Assembly: GCA_030149585.1 (NCBI GenBank) | Contig: JASFBJ010000221.1 | Coordinates: 1 to 6,182, forward strand | Length of the DNA stretch: 6,182 nucleotides | Direction: 5' to 3' | Origin: Desulfobacterales bacterium | Lineage (GTDB): Bacteria; Desulfobacterota; Desulfobacteria; Desulfobacterales; JASFBJ01 | Part shown: piece after piece, positions 1-6,182 of the stretch | Layout: each line of letters starts with the position of its first letter | Position numbering within the stretch: the first letter of the stretch is position 1 | Notes under the pieces: generated by a model | Databases searched by the model: none | What the model was told of the DNA's origin: nothing | Seen by the model: only the letters and a program-made list of their open reading frames with translations | Program-made: the position numbers and the translations under genes

Positions 1-2281
1 CTTTATTTCGTTGAAACCGGAGAGCTTCGGCTCCATAAAAGGCATTTCTAACCTGCCTGGCCAGATCGTTTAAAGTCAGGCCAAGACTCGCTGCAGCCGG
101 TTTCAGCTTAAGCTGTAATTCCTGTTTGCCCAGTAAAAAACTGTCTTCAATATCAAAAACCCCGCTGAACTTTCCAAGCTCATTTTTTAAAGTTTCAGCA
201 GCGTCTATCAATTGATCATAATTATTGCAGGAAAGATGAATTTCAATTGGATTGCCCCCGCTGTGAAGCTCACTTTTAAAAGTTATTGCTTTTGCGTCTG
301 GAATAACACCTGCTTTATCCCGCCAAAGGTTGCTCAATTTTCGGGAACTGATCTTTCTATGTTCGCCATCTAATAGTTGAATCCAGATTTGGGCAAGATG
401 GCTGCCGCTGCCAAGCGAAGATCCACGGCGGCCGGTCTGGGAGCCGATAAGAGAGATACTGTGGACAAGTAAGGGCTTTGCATCGGCAGGGCGCTTTTTA
501 TCCAGATGGGTCAACAGATCATTTGCAGCTTTTTCAAGACCGGCCACAACTTCCATTGTACGATTTTCAGGAGTTCCGGTTGGCATGGTAATCAGACATT
601 CTAAAACATCACCTTCCACTTTGGGGAAATAATTAAATTTGATCCAGCCTGCCCGCCAGATACCAAAAGTCAGCAATAGCAGGACAATGCCTGCGGATAC
701 AAAAGCATAGCGCCACTGAATACAAAAATTAACCAGCCATGTATATGGTTTTGCGATAATCCAGGCCAGACCCAGTGCCGATATTTTTTGAGGTTTTTTT
801 TCAGCAGATATTGAGCTAACCGCCTTGCTGCGCGCCAGATGGGCAGGCAGGATAAACAAAGATTCAATCAAGGAGCCGATCAGCACAACAATTACTACCA
901 AAGGAATATTGACTATCAACTTTCCCATGGTACCACCGGTTTTCAGCAATGGAAAAAATGCTATAATACTGGTAAGTACTGAAAAAATAACCGGGCGACC
1001 AACTTCCAGGGTGCCCTGTACTGCCGCTTCATAGGCTCCCATTCCATTTTCCTGAATGCGGAAGATATTTTCACCAACTATAATCGCGTCATCAACCACA
1101 ATGCCCAAAACCATGATAAAACCAAACAGCGAGATCATATTGATCGAAACATCAAGCCAGGGGAGAATCGACAGACCGGCCATAAAACTAACCGGAATCC
1201 CCAAAGTTACCCAGAAGGCCAGCCGTAAATTCAGGAAAAGACCCAGCAGAATGCTGACCAGTAACAGCCCTAATAGCATATTTTTAATCAGCAAATGCAA
1301 ACGGCTGCGCAGGATTTTGGACATATCCGCAAAATGGGCTACTTCTACGCCGGCCGGCAGATCTGGTTTGAGCGAGTTAATATATTTTTTGACTGTATCG
1401 GCAACTTCAAGAGCATTTTGGTCAGCCACCCTGAACACATTGATTATGGCAGCAGGCTTACCCTTAAAACGGGCATATAGATCAACATCTTCAAAGCCCT
1501 CACTAATTTGGGCAATTTGTCCAAGTAGAACCTGACTCCCGTCCAGATTAGTAATAATTGGAATATTGAGGTAATCCAGGGCAAAATAGCGGCGGCCCTT
1601 GGTTCGGATCAAAACTTCTCCTCTGGAGGTTTTGATGCTCCCTGCAGGCAAATCAAGGCTGCTGCTGGCCACTGTTCCAGCTACGTATCCTAATGTCAGA
1701 TTATAATGCTGGAGAGTTTTTTCAGCAATTTCAATATGAATTTCATTAGCGCGAAGTCCTGAAACTTCGGCCAGGGTTATACCCGGCAAATTGGTCAAAT
1801 CGTCTTTGATCTGTTGAGCCAGGTTTTTGAGTGTGTTTTCCGGGACCTGGCCGAATATTGCCAGGTTAATTACCTGAGATCGCCGTGTAATTTCCCGAAT
1901 TATTGGTTTCTCAGATTCTTTGGGCAATGTTGTTAAACGATCCACCTGGGCTTTGACCTCATCCAGCAGAGTTTGCATGTCCCAGCCCTTTATAACTTCA
2001 ATAATAATACTGCCGTACCCTTCACGAGCAGTAGAATCAATCCGTTTAATGCCCGGCAGGCCGGCAATTTTTTCTTCGATTTGGCGAATAACAGCCTCTT
2101 CCACCTCAGATGGCGAGGCTCCGAAATATACAGTGCTGATGGATATCTTATCAAGAGCTGTTTCCGGAAAAACTTCCAGTTTGATTCTCATTCCCGTGAA
2201 TACCCCTGCCAGGAGCAAAAATATCATCAAAAGATTGGCAGTCACATGATTCTCAGTGAACCAGGCAATAGCTCCTTTCAT
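1..2281 (-). CDS. RND-family (HAE-1/AcrB-like) efflux permease, partial (C-terminus off window)
   Basis: Inner-membrane proton-driven pump subunit of a tripartite efflux system. I translated the minus strand from the ATG at 2281 and found 760 codons with no stop, running through the left edge. AcrB relatives are about 1030-1050 residues, so roughly the last 280 are missing. Hydrophobic segments fit TM1 (about residues 13-30), then a periplasmic porter region with the FPE, YFGASPSEVEEAV and STAREGYGS motifs (38-90). TM2 to TM6 lie at about 331-480, a linker at 482-520, TM7 at about 524-543, and the second porter region follows to the edge. TM4 carries GIVVDDAI with the paired aspartates D397 and D398, matching the AcrB proton-relay pair D407/D408; the partner lysine would lie beyond the window. 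The start is set by a one-base overlap with the adaptor stop (TAATG) and a GGGAGAG ribosome site. The VVDD motif argues against the CzcA metal-pump branch, but the substrate is unknown. Confidence 0.96.
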   Translation of the reverse strand, partial: MKGAIAWFTENHVTANLLMIFLLLAGVFTGMRIKLEVFPETALDKISISTVYFGASPSEVEEAVIRQIEEKIAGLPGIKRIDSTAREGYGSIIIEVIKGWDMQTLLDEVKAQVDRLTTLPKESEKPIIREITRRSQVINLAIFGQVPENTLKNLAQQIKDDLTNLPGITLAEVSGLRANEIHIEIAEKTLQHYNLTLGYVAGTVASSSLDLPAGSIKTSRGEVLIRTKGRRYFALDYLNIPIITNLDGSQVLLGQIAQISEGFEDVDLYARFKGKPAAIINVFRVADQNALEVADTVKKYINSLKPDLPAGVEVAHFADMSKILRSRLHLLIKNMLLGLLLVSILLGLFLNLRLAFWVTLGIPVSFMAGLSILPWLDVSINMISLFGFIMVLGIVVDDAIIVGENIFRIQENGMGAYEAAVQGTLEVGRPVIFSVLTSIIAFFPLLKTGGTMGKLIVNIPLVVIVVLIGSLIESLFILPAHLARSKAVSSISAEKKPQKISALGLAWIIAKPYTWLVNFCIQWRYAFVSAGIVLLLLTFGIWRAGWIKFNYFPKVEGDVLECLITMPTGTPENRTMEVVAGLEKAANDLLTHLDKKRPADAKPLLVHSISLIGSQTGRRGSSLGSGSHLAQIWIQLLDGEHRKISSRKLSNLWRDKAGVIPDAKAITFKSELHSGGNPIEIHLSCNNYDQLIDAAETLKNELGKFSGVFDIEDSFLLGKQELQLKLKPAAASLGLTLNDLARQVRNAFYGAEALRFQRNK

Positions 2282-3450
2282 TATTTGCTCTCCCTTTTAA
2301 CAGCTACACTGCGAACCAGCATGTTATTACTAACTGTTTTAATGGGGGAGACAACAACCTGTTCTCCATTATTTAATCCACTTTGAATAATAACTTTATC
2401 ATTGGAAAGCCTGGCAATTTTGACTTTTCTAAACTCAAGCCGCTGGTTTTTATCAACAACCCAGACAATCTGATCAGGATGAAGGGCTGAGCGTGGAATC
2501 TGGACAACATTTTTCAGAATATGTCCCATGATAATAACCTGGGCAAACATGCCGGGTGCCAGGGGTGGTTTTTTAGCATACGGGTTTTTTATCCTGACGA
2601 CGACCTTGATCATGCGGGTTTTTTCATCAATTTTTCCAAGTGCCCGCACGACCTGACCGTTCCAGGAAATCTGTCGACCGGCCATTTCAATCTGAATCAG
2701 GGCATTATTCTTGGTTTGTCCGCCTTGTGTAAAACCAGGCACATTAAACCAGTATAGATCATCAATAGCCAGAGGAAGCTCAATTTCGACTGCTGAAATT
2801 GAAAACAGGGTAGCCAAAGGCTGGCCAGGAGTAATATACTGCCCAAAATCAACTTTTTTATTGCTTATACGGCCATCAAAAGGGGCTGTCAGGCGAGTTC
2901 TATTCAGTTGAAGCCTGGCCATTTCAAGATTTGCCTGAAAAGCTTCAAAACTGGCCAGCACTGCCGCTAATTGTGGTTTTTTAGCTACAAGCGGCGGCGG
3001 CAGAGTATCAGGGTGAAGCAATTTCCACTCTTTTCGGGCAATTTTCGATTCTTCCAACGCAAGCTGAAATTTGCTTTCAGCATCTATAACTTTGGCCTTG
3101 GCAAGGGTTATGGCAATCTCATAATCAGCAGGATCAATTTGCAATATCTGCTGACCTTTTTTAAAAGCTCCTCCATTGACAAAAAAAGGAGCTGTCTGGA
3201 TGATTTTGCCCCCTACCTGGGATATTAACTGAATCTCTTTAACTGGTTTTACATTTCCTTGCCCCGTGATATTTATTTGCTGATCCCTTAGCTCTACAGT
3301 TATGACCTGAGCTATGGGGTAAGATGCTTTTTTTTTGACCCGGTTTAGTTTGGGTTTGCTTGCAACCAGCGCCTTATAGGCCATAGCTCCGGCTGCCAGA
3401 AAAATTATGATAATTACCAGGTGTAAAAATTTCATCTTTCGGGTTTGCAT
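2281..3450 (-). CDS. Efflux RND transporter periplasmic adaptor subunit (membrane fusion protein, HlyD/AcrA family)
   Basis: This 389-residue protein is the periplasmic adaptor that joins the RND permease to the outer-membrane channel. Residues 8-25 form one hydrophobic N-terminal segment with no lipobox cysteine, so it is probably held by an uncleaved inner-membrane anchor or is a cleaved export signal, unlike lipidated AcrA. Residues 62-85 (GNVKP, then ISQVGGKI) form the first half of the lipoyl/barrel-sandwich domain. About 110-185 is a charged helical hairpin. The second lipoyl half is at 183-215, with the TAPFDGRI and GQYITPGQPLATL motifs. A beta-barrel domain follows at about 220-310 (PPLAPGMFAQV near 295-305), then a membrane-proximal domain (QIPRSAL, about 317-323). 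The ATG at 3450 has GGA eight bases upstream; an internal ATG at 3435 is the alternative start and lacks a visible ribosome site. The gene ends inside the permease start, which supports co-translation. No frameshift was seen. Confidence 0.95.
   Translation of the reverse strand: MQTRKMKFLHLVIIIIFLAAGAMAYKALVASKPKLNRVKKKASYPIAQVITVELRDQQINITGQGNVKPVKEIQLISQVGGKIIQTAPFFVNGGAFKKGQQILQIDPADYEIAITLAKAKVIDAESKFQLALEESKIARKEWKLLHPDTLPPPLVAKKPQLAAVLASFEAFQANLEMARLQLNRTRLTAPFDGRISNKKVDFGQYITPGQPLATLFSISAVEIELPLAIDDLYWFNVPGFTQGGQTKNNALIQIEMAGRQISWNGQVVRALGKIDEKTRMIKVVVRIKNPYAKKPPLAPGMFAQVIIMGHILKNVVQIPRSALHPDQIVWVVDKNQRLEFRKVKIARLSNDKVIIQSGLNNGEQVVVSPIKTVSNNMLVRSVAVKRESK
2288..2296 (-). promoter_or_regulatory. 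Ribosome binding site of the RND permease, inside the adaptor gene
   Basis: On the minus strand AAGGGAGAG lies six bases before the ATG at 2281. It sits within the last codons of the adaptor gene. Together with the TAATG stop/start overlap it supports coupled translation and fixes the permease start. Confidence 0.75.
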
Positions 3451-3489
3451 ATTCTTAATCCAGTTTGAAATTTTAAAAAAAAATTGTTC

Positions 3490-3520
3490 GGAATTATACC
3501 GGAATTATACCAAAATTATA
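3490..3520. repeat. Tandem 11-bp repeat with three phased TATAAT hexamers in the OMF-adaptor gap
   Basis: On the plus strand GGAATTATACC occurs twice head to tail (3490-3500 and 3501-3511), followed by a diverged third unit that keeps ATTATA (3515-3520). On the minus strand, the coding sense of the operon, this gives three TATAAT boxes at 3520-3515, 3509-3504 and 3498-3493, exactly 11 bp apart. They lie about 45-70 bp upstream of the adaptor start and are followed by nine T residues (minus strand, 3483-3475). They could be an internal promoter or a binding site repeated once per helical turn. No consensus -35 box at 16-18 bp spacing was found for any copy. Confidence 0.6.
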
Positions 3521-3552
3521 ATTGACACGAATATCAATATATCTGCGCTTCT

Positions 3553-5004
3553 TTATGATAAGGGTTTTGCCCAGCCCCCGCCCAAAGACCGATACAGGCC
3601 AATCCGGTTTGCTAAAATAGCAAAATCCACGTGGATCAGATCTTTTTGTGCTCCAAATTTGGCATGCTGAGCCTCGAGAACAGACAGATAACCAATAAGA
3701 CCTCTTTCATAGCGATCCCCTGCCACCTGCAAAGTGGCCCTGGCCTCTGCCAGATATTTTATGATCAGCCCCCGCCGTTCCAGCAGTAGTTTGCGGCTTA
3801 AAAGAGCCCCTTCAACTTCAGCAAAGGCCTGCAGTACAGTTTGGGCATATTCAATAAGGCCCTGTTCATAAAGTGCCCTGGATGCTTTTTCAACAGCTTT
3901 AAGTTTCCCGGCATCAAAAAGGGATTGACTTAATCCAAGAGCCATTGACCATAATTGATTTTGAGGTTGAAATAGATCTTTAAGAGCTTCACTGGAATAA
4001 CCAAGATTTGCAGTTAAGGCAATTCTGGGGAAACGGCCGGCCCTGGCAACACCTATACCGGCATTAAGGGACTTTAGCCTGGCTTCAGCCGCTCTTATAT
4101 CCGGCCGACGGGTTAATAGATCAGAAGGCAGACCTGATGGAACCGGGCTAAAAATTTTCATATAATCTTTCGGCTGCCGGCGAGCCTCCCAGGTATCTGG
4201 ATAACATCCGGTAAGTACAGCCAGATGTTGCTGATTTAGTCCAAGCTCTTGTTTAAAAGCAGGCAGTCCGGACTTAGCCAAAGCCAGAATTCTTCGAGCC
4301 TGGCGCACATCCAGGATTGAAGTGAGCCCGTGCTCATAGCGGGTTTCCACCAGAGCCAGACTCTTTTGATAGGCCTCAATGCTTTTAGTCAGAACTTGAA
4401 TTTGACGTTCTAAAGATTCGATTTTCAGATAAAGGCTGACTGTTTCAGCAATAATGCTTTGCAGAATTACCAGATAATTTTCTTTAGTCTGCATTAATTC
4501 TGCCAGGGCAGCCTCTTCTGCTCTGGCCAGTTTCCCCCACAGGTCAATTTCAAAAGACGCGGGCAGGGATAAGCTATATGTGTCCTGGGTTTGATAATTG
4601 CGCTCTTTGGTTAAAGGATGGGTGGTTGTAAAGCCCTGATGCTGGCCCTGCGCCTGTAAATTAAGGCTGGGCAGCCGATCAGCGCGGGTCTGGACAAAAC
4701 GGGAACGAATTTGAATAATTTGTTTTGCGGCTTTTTTGATGTTCAGATTATTTTGCAGGGTTTTGGCAACTAATTGATCAATTACAGGATCATCAAATTC
4801 TTGCCACCAGTTGCCTTTGTCTTTCGCAAAAACTGTTTGAATATCTGATGGTTCAACCTGTTGAAAGGTTGCAGGAGTTTTAAACGGCAATAAAGGTCGC
4901 TGATAATCCGGTCCCATCTTAACGCAGCCTGATAAAAGGCTGATAAATATTCCGGCAAGCAGCAAAATTGATAATTTTCGAGCAATAAGTAATATTTGTG
5001 TCAT
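3553..5004 (-). CDS. Outer-membrane efflux lipoprotein (NodT/OprM-type outer-membrane factor, TolC superfamily)
   Basis: This 483-residue protein is the outer-membrane exit duct of the tripartite pump. The N-terminus is a lipoprotein signal: basic residues at 9-10, a hydrophobic core at 11-24, then the lipobox LSGC with Cys27 as the predicted lipidated residue. The family signature MGPDYQRP follows at 30-37. Two outer-membrane-efflux repeats are visible. The first (about 70-265) contains FEIDLWGKL (151-159) and RYEHGLTSILDV (222-233). The second (about 290-475) contains LTRRPDIRAAEARL (297-310), an NAGIGVARAGRFP stretch (314-326) and RYERGLIGYLSVLEAQ (431-446), and it ends with LYRSLGGGW (470-478), typical of NodT proteins. 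Length is normal for the family. The ATG at 5004 is the earliest possible start, because an in-frame TAA lies two codons upstream; there is no strong Shine-Dalgarno before it. The gene is first in the operon, 102 bp ahead of the adaptor. Confidence 0.95.
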   Translation of the reverse strand: MTQILLIARKLSILLLAGIFISLLSGCVKMGPDYQRPLLPFKTPATFQQVEPSDIQTVFAKDKGNWWQEFDDPVIDQLVAKTLQNNLNIKKAAKQIIQIRSRFVQTRADRLPSLNLQAQGQHQGFTTTHPLTKERNYQTQDTYSLSLPASFEIDLWGKLARAEEAALAELMQTKENYLVILQSIIAETVSLYLKIESLERQIQVLTKSIEAYQKSLALVETRYEHGLTSILDVRQARRILALAKSGLPAFKQELGLNQQHLAVLTGCYPDTWEARRQPKDYMKIFSPVPSGLPSDLLTRRPDIRAAEARLKSLNAGIGVARAGRFPRIALTANLGYSSEALKDLFQPQNQLWSMALGLSQSLFDAGKLKAVEKASRALYEQGLIEYAQTVLQAFAEVEGALLSRKLLLERRGLIIKYLAEARATLQVAGDRYERGLIGYLSVLEAQHAKFGAQKDLIHVDFAILANRIGLYRSLGGGWAKPLS

Positions 5005-5049
5005 AAATTACAGGCTCATTGGAGTTGGCCTTAATTAATATTTTTAATA

Positions 5050-5064
5050 AAGTTTTCAAAACTT
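5050..5064. promoter_or_regulatory. Perfect 15-bp palindrome, candidate operator of the efflux operon
   Basis: AAGTTTTCAAAACTT has two perfect 7-bp arms around a central C. It ends 46 bp upstream of the outer-membrane-factor ATG and overlaps the place where a -10 box would fall for the TTGACA at 5088-5083. This position would suit a dimeric repressor. The sequence is AT-rich, so chance or a weak transcript hairpin are the alternatives. Confidence 0.4.
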
Positions 5065-5153
5065 GTAATTTTTTTTAAAATATGTCAATTCATGGAATCT
5101 TTATCAAATTCCAGGCAAAAGTTTGTATAACTAATCATATATTTATTAAATGT

Positions 5154-5159
5154 AAAGGA
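5154..5159 (+). promoter_or_regulatory. Ribosome binding site of the 26-codon ORF
   Basis: AAAGGA followed by a seven-base spacer precedes the ATG at 5167. This well-placed site is the main reason for treating the short frame as translated. Confidence 0.5.
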
Positions 5160-5166
5160 AAAGCCA

Positions 5167-5247
5167 ATGAAAAAAGAAAAATTAATTATCAGTATTATTT
5201 TATTATTATTCTGGATTCAGCCAAGGACATTCGCCCAAGTCCGATAA
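5167..5247 (+). CDS. 26-residue signal-peptide-only ORF (secreted-protein remnant or leader peptide)
   Basis: A short frame starts at ATG 5167, seven bases after AAAGGA (5154-5159). It begins MKKEK, continues with a hydrophobic stretch (LIISIILLLFWI, residues 6-17) and ends with RTFAQVR before TAA. This is the layout of a Sec signal peptide with a likely signal-peptidase site after TFA (residue 23), leaving only three residues beyond it. No reading frame continues it: stops occur in all frames of the T-rich stretch that follows, and the isomerase gene begins 58 bp later. It could be the 5' stub of a secreted-protein gene lost by deletion, a leader peptide for the downstream isomerase gene, or a genuine tiny membrane peptide. 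I do not recognise a family. The translation signals and residue pattern look non-random, but so short a frame could arise by chance in AT-rich DNA. Confidence 0.4.
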   Translation: MKKEKLIISIILLLFWIQPRTFAQVR

Positions 5248-5290
5248 TTTTTTCTATTTTTGTAATTTTTTAATTTCTATTGATTTATTT

Positions 5291-5296
5291 AAGGAG
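5291..5296 (+). promoter_or_regulatory. Ribosome binding site of the isomerase gene
   Basis: A strong Shine-Dalgarno AAGGAG lies nine bases before the ATG at 5306. It decides the start of the cyclophilin and places the signal peptide at the exact N-terminus. Confidence 0.8.
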
Positions 5297-5305
5297 AGTA
5301 GTGGT

Positions 5306-6154
5306 ATGAAATCAAGATTAGCCTGGCTGATAACATTTTGCCTTATTATTTTTTTGGCGGTTCCAACAATGGTAATTGGCCAAAAAGAGAGCATTGAAAA
5401 AAATCCGGTTGTTCTTTTAAAAACTTCTTTGGGAGATATTCAGATAGAACTATTTGCCAAAGATGCCCCCCTGACAGTGGCTAATTTTATTGGTCTGGCT
5501 GAAGGCGCCAAAGCCTTTACAGATCCGGTAAGCAAAGAGCTGGTAAAGCGGCCCTTTTATGATAATCTTATTTTTCACAGGGTGATTAAAGACTTTATGA
5601 TCCAGGGAGGCTGTCCTTTGGGCAGCGGTCAGGGCGGACCAGGCTATAAGTTCGGCGATGAAATTGATGCAAAAGGATTGGGGCTTGACAAGCTCATGGC
5701 TGTTGACCCTGAAAAAGGGCCCCATCCCTATTTGGCGATTCGCAGCCAGGCCGACTTTCAGCGAGCTATTCTTGCTCCTTTATTTAAAAGCCTGAATATA
5801 AAATCGCAAGAGGACATGGATAAGCGTAAAGGCGAAGTAGAAGCCAAAATGAAAACCATGACGGTTCAAGAGGCTTTTGAAAATATGGGCTATAAATACA
5901 GTGATAAAGGATCTGCTTATCCTCTTAAGAGAGGAGTTTTGGCAATGGCCAATGCAGGCCCCAATACCAATGGTTCCCAGTTTTTTATAAATCTGGCAGA
6001 TACACCCTGGCTAAGCGGCAAACACACGGTGTTCGGCAAAGTGATCAAGGGTATGGATGTGGTTGATAAAATCGGCCGGATAGAAGTAGGCAAAGGAAGC
6101 AGACCTTTAAAGGATGTAAAAATTATCTCAATTAGAAAAGTGCAGAAAAAATAA
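5306..6154 (+). CDS. Secreted cyclophilin-type peptidyl-prolyl cis-trans isomerase with a large insertion
   Basis: This 282-residue enzyme catalyses cis-trans isomerisation of peptidyl-proline bonds, probably in the periplasm. Residues 1-25 form a signal peptide (MKSR, a hydrophobic core, likely cleavage after VIG). The cyclophilin fold starts at about 34 with LLKTSLGDIQIELF. The active site is intact: FHRVIKDFMIQGG at 90-102 supplies R92, F97, M98 and Q100, and MANAGPNTNGSQFFI at 214-228 supplies A215, N216, Q225 and F227. PWLSGKHTVFG at 234-244 supplies W235 and H240. These correspond to R55, F60, M61, Q63, A101, N102, Q111, F113, W121 and H126 of human cyclophilin A. The odd part is residues about 121-205, a charged, helix-rich stretch inserted between GYKFGDEI and PLKRGVLAMANAG, where compact bacterial cyclophilins have only about ten residues. 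The start is fixed by AAGGAG nine bases upstream. It is divergent from the pump operon, so a functional link is not implied. Confidence 0.95.
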   Translation: MKSRLAWLITFCLIIFLAVPTMVIGQKESIEKNPVVLLKTSLGDIQIELFAKDAPLTVANFIGLAEGAKAFTDPVSKELVKRPFYDNLIFHRVIKDFMIQGGCPLGSGQGGPGYKFGDEIDAKGLGLDKLMAVDPEKGPHPYLAIRSQADFQRAILAPLFKSLNIKSQEDMDKRKGEVEAKMKTMTVQEAFENMGYKYSDKGSAYPLKRGVLAMANAGPNTNGSQFFINLADTPWLSGKHTVFGKVIKGMDVVDKIGRIEVGKGSRPLKDVKIISIRKVQKK

Positions 6155-6172
6155 GCCGGCTGGCTTTATTTT
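6153..6172 (+). terminator. Candidate Rho-independent terminator of the isomerase gene
   Basis: AAGCC, a four-base loop GGCT, then GGCTT form a 5-bp stem directly followed by TATTTT. It begins within the TAA stop codon of the isomerase gene. The stem is short, so it is a modest candidate; its position at the very end of the gene supports it. Confidence 0.4.
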
Positions 6173-6182
6173 CAGCAGAGAT

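Larger units (their letters stand above)
5005..5166. promoter_or_regulatory. AT-rich divergent regulatory region between the pump operon and the plus-strand genes
   Basis: This stretch lies between the outer-membrane-factor gene (minus) and the short plus-strand ORF, so it should hold the promoter of the efflux operon and probably that of the plus-strand genes. On the minus strand a TTGACA hexamer lies at 5088-5083 with TACAAG 15 bp downstream, a shorter spacing than usual. On the plus strand TATAAC (5126-5131) could be a -10 box, but no good -35 accompanies it. The 15-bp palindrome at 5050-5064 sits just downstream of the TTGACA. No transcription start can be fixed by reading alone. Confidence 0.4.

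Noticed and set aside
670..867. Minus-strand frame of 65 residues.
   Set aside because: It is in a different frame within the permease gene, and the permease frame is unbroken through this stretch.
825..2386. Several plus-strand open frames (825-1034, 1056-1535, 1920-2249, 1973-2386).
   Set aside because: They lie antisense to the permease gene (the last also runs into the adaptor), whose minus-strand frame is continuous and has clear RND motifs. Their translations show no family features.
3522..3527. Consensus TTGACA on the plus strand in the channel-adaptor gap.
   Set aside because: No -10-like hexamer lies 16-18 bp downstream, and it would point into the 3' end of the channel gene on the wrong strand.
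2521..3670. Plus-strand frames across the adaptor gene and its upstream gap (2521-2757, 2711-2911, 2971-3228, 3407-3670).
   Set aside because: They are antisense to well-supported adaptor and channel genes and have no recognisable domains.
5225..5253. Possible terminator after the short ORF (GGAC/GTCC stem, then six T residues).
   Set aside because: The stem is only 4 bp with a 10-base loop, and five bases separate it from the T run. This is too weak to call.
5082..5273. Plus-strand frame of 63 residues spanning the intergenic region.
   Set aside because: It has no ribosome site at its ATG and reads AT-rich intergenic sequence. The shorter frame at 5167 in another phase has much better start signals and a signal-peptide pattern.
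1..6182. Search for a CRISPR array, tRNA or rRNA genes, insertion sequences, or a frameshift in the pump genes.
   Set aside because: No regularly spaced repeats, cloverleaf pattern, transposase-like frame or terminal inverted repeats were seen by eye. The channel and adaptor genes are intact and the visible part of the permease is unbroken.

Overview
The window carries a three-gene tripartite drug/metabolite efflux operon on the minus strand, running from about 5004 leftward off the window. A secreted cyclophilin-type peptidyl-prolyl isomerase lies on the plus strand at the right end. The organism is clearly Gram-negative: it has an outer-membrane lipoprotein channel of the NodT/OprM type, an inner-membrane-anchored periplasmic adaptor and an RND pump. 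Base composition is moderate and below 50% GC in genes, with very AT-rich gaps. The composition and the unusual cyclophilin would fit a deltaproteobacterium-like (Desulfobacterota) lineage, but that is only an impression; no phylogenetic marker is present.

Layout: 1-2281 (minus) is the N-terminal 760 residues of an HAE-1-type RND permease, open through the left edge. 2281-3450 (minus) is the membrane fusion protein; its TAA stop shares one base with the ATG of the permease (TAATG), so the two are probably translationally coupled. 3451-3552 is a gap holding a perfect 11-bp tandem repeat that places three TATAAT hexamers, on the minus strand, exactly 11 bp apart. 3553-5004 (minus) is the outer-membrane factor lipoprotein. 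5005-5305 is an AT-rich divergent intergenic region with a 15-bp palindrome next to the outer-membrane-factor gene and a 26-codon reading frame that is almost exactly a signal peptide and nothing more. 5306-6154 (plus) is the cyclophilin, with a short hairpin and T-rich tail over its stop codon.

How they work together: outer-membrane factor, adaptor and permease would form one proton-driven export channel across both membranes, with gene order OMF-MFP-RND. No regulator of the TetR, MarR or two-component type lies in the window. The cyclophilin is transcribed away from the pump and is probably an independent periplasmic folding factor. The least ordinary items are the roughly 85-residue insertion in the cyclophilin, the signal-peptide-only reading frame and the phased TATAAT repeat inside the operon. 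I found no sign of a wholly new system, mobile element, RNA gene or CRISPR array.
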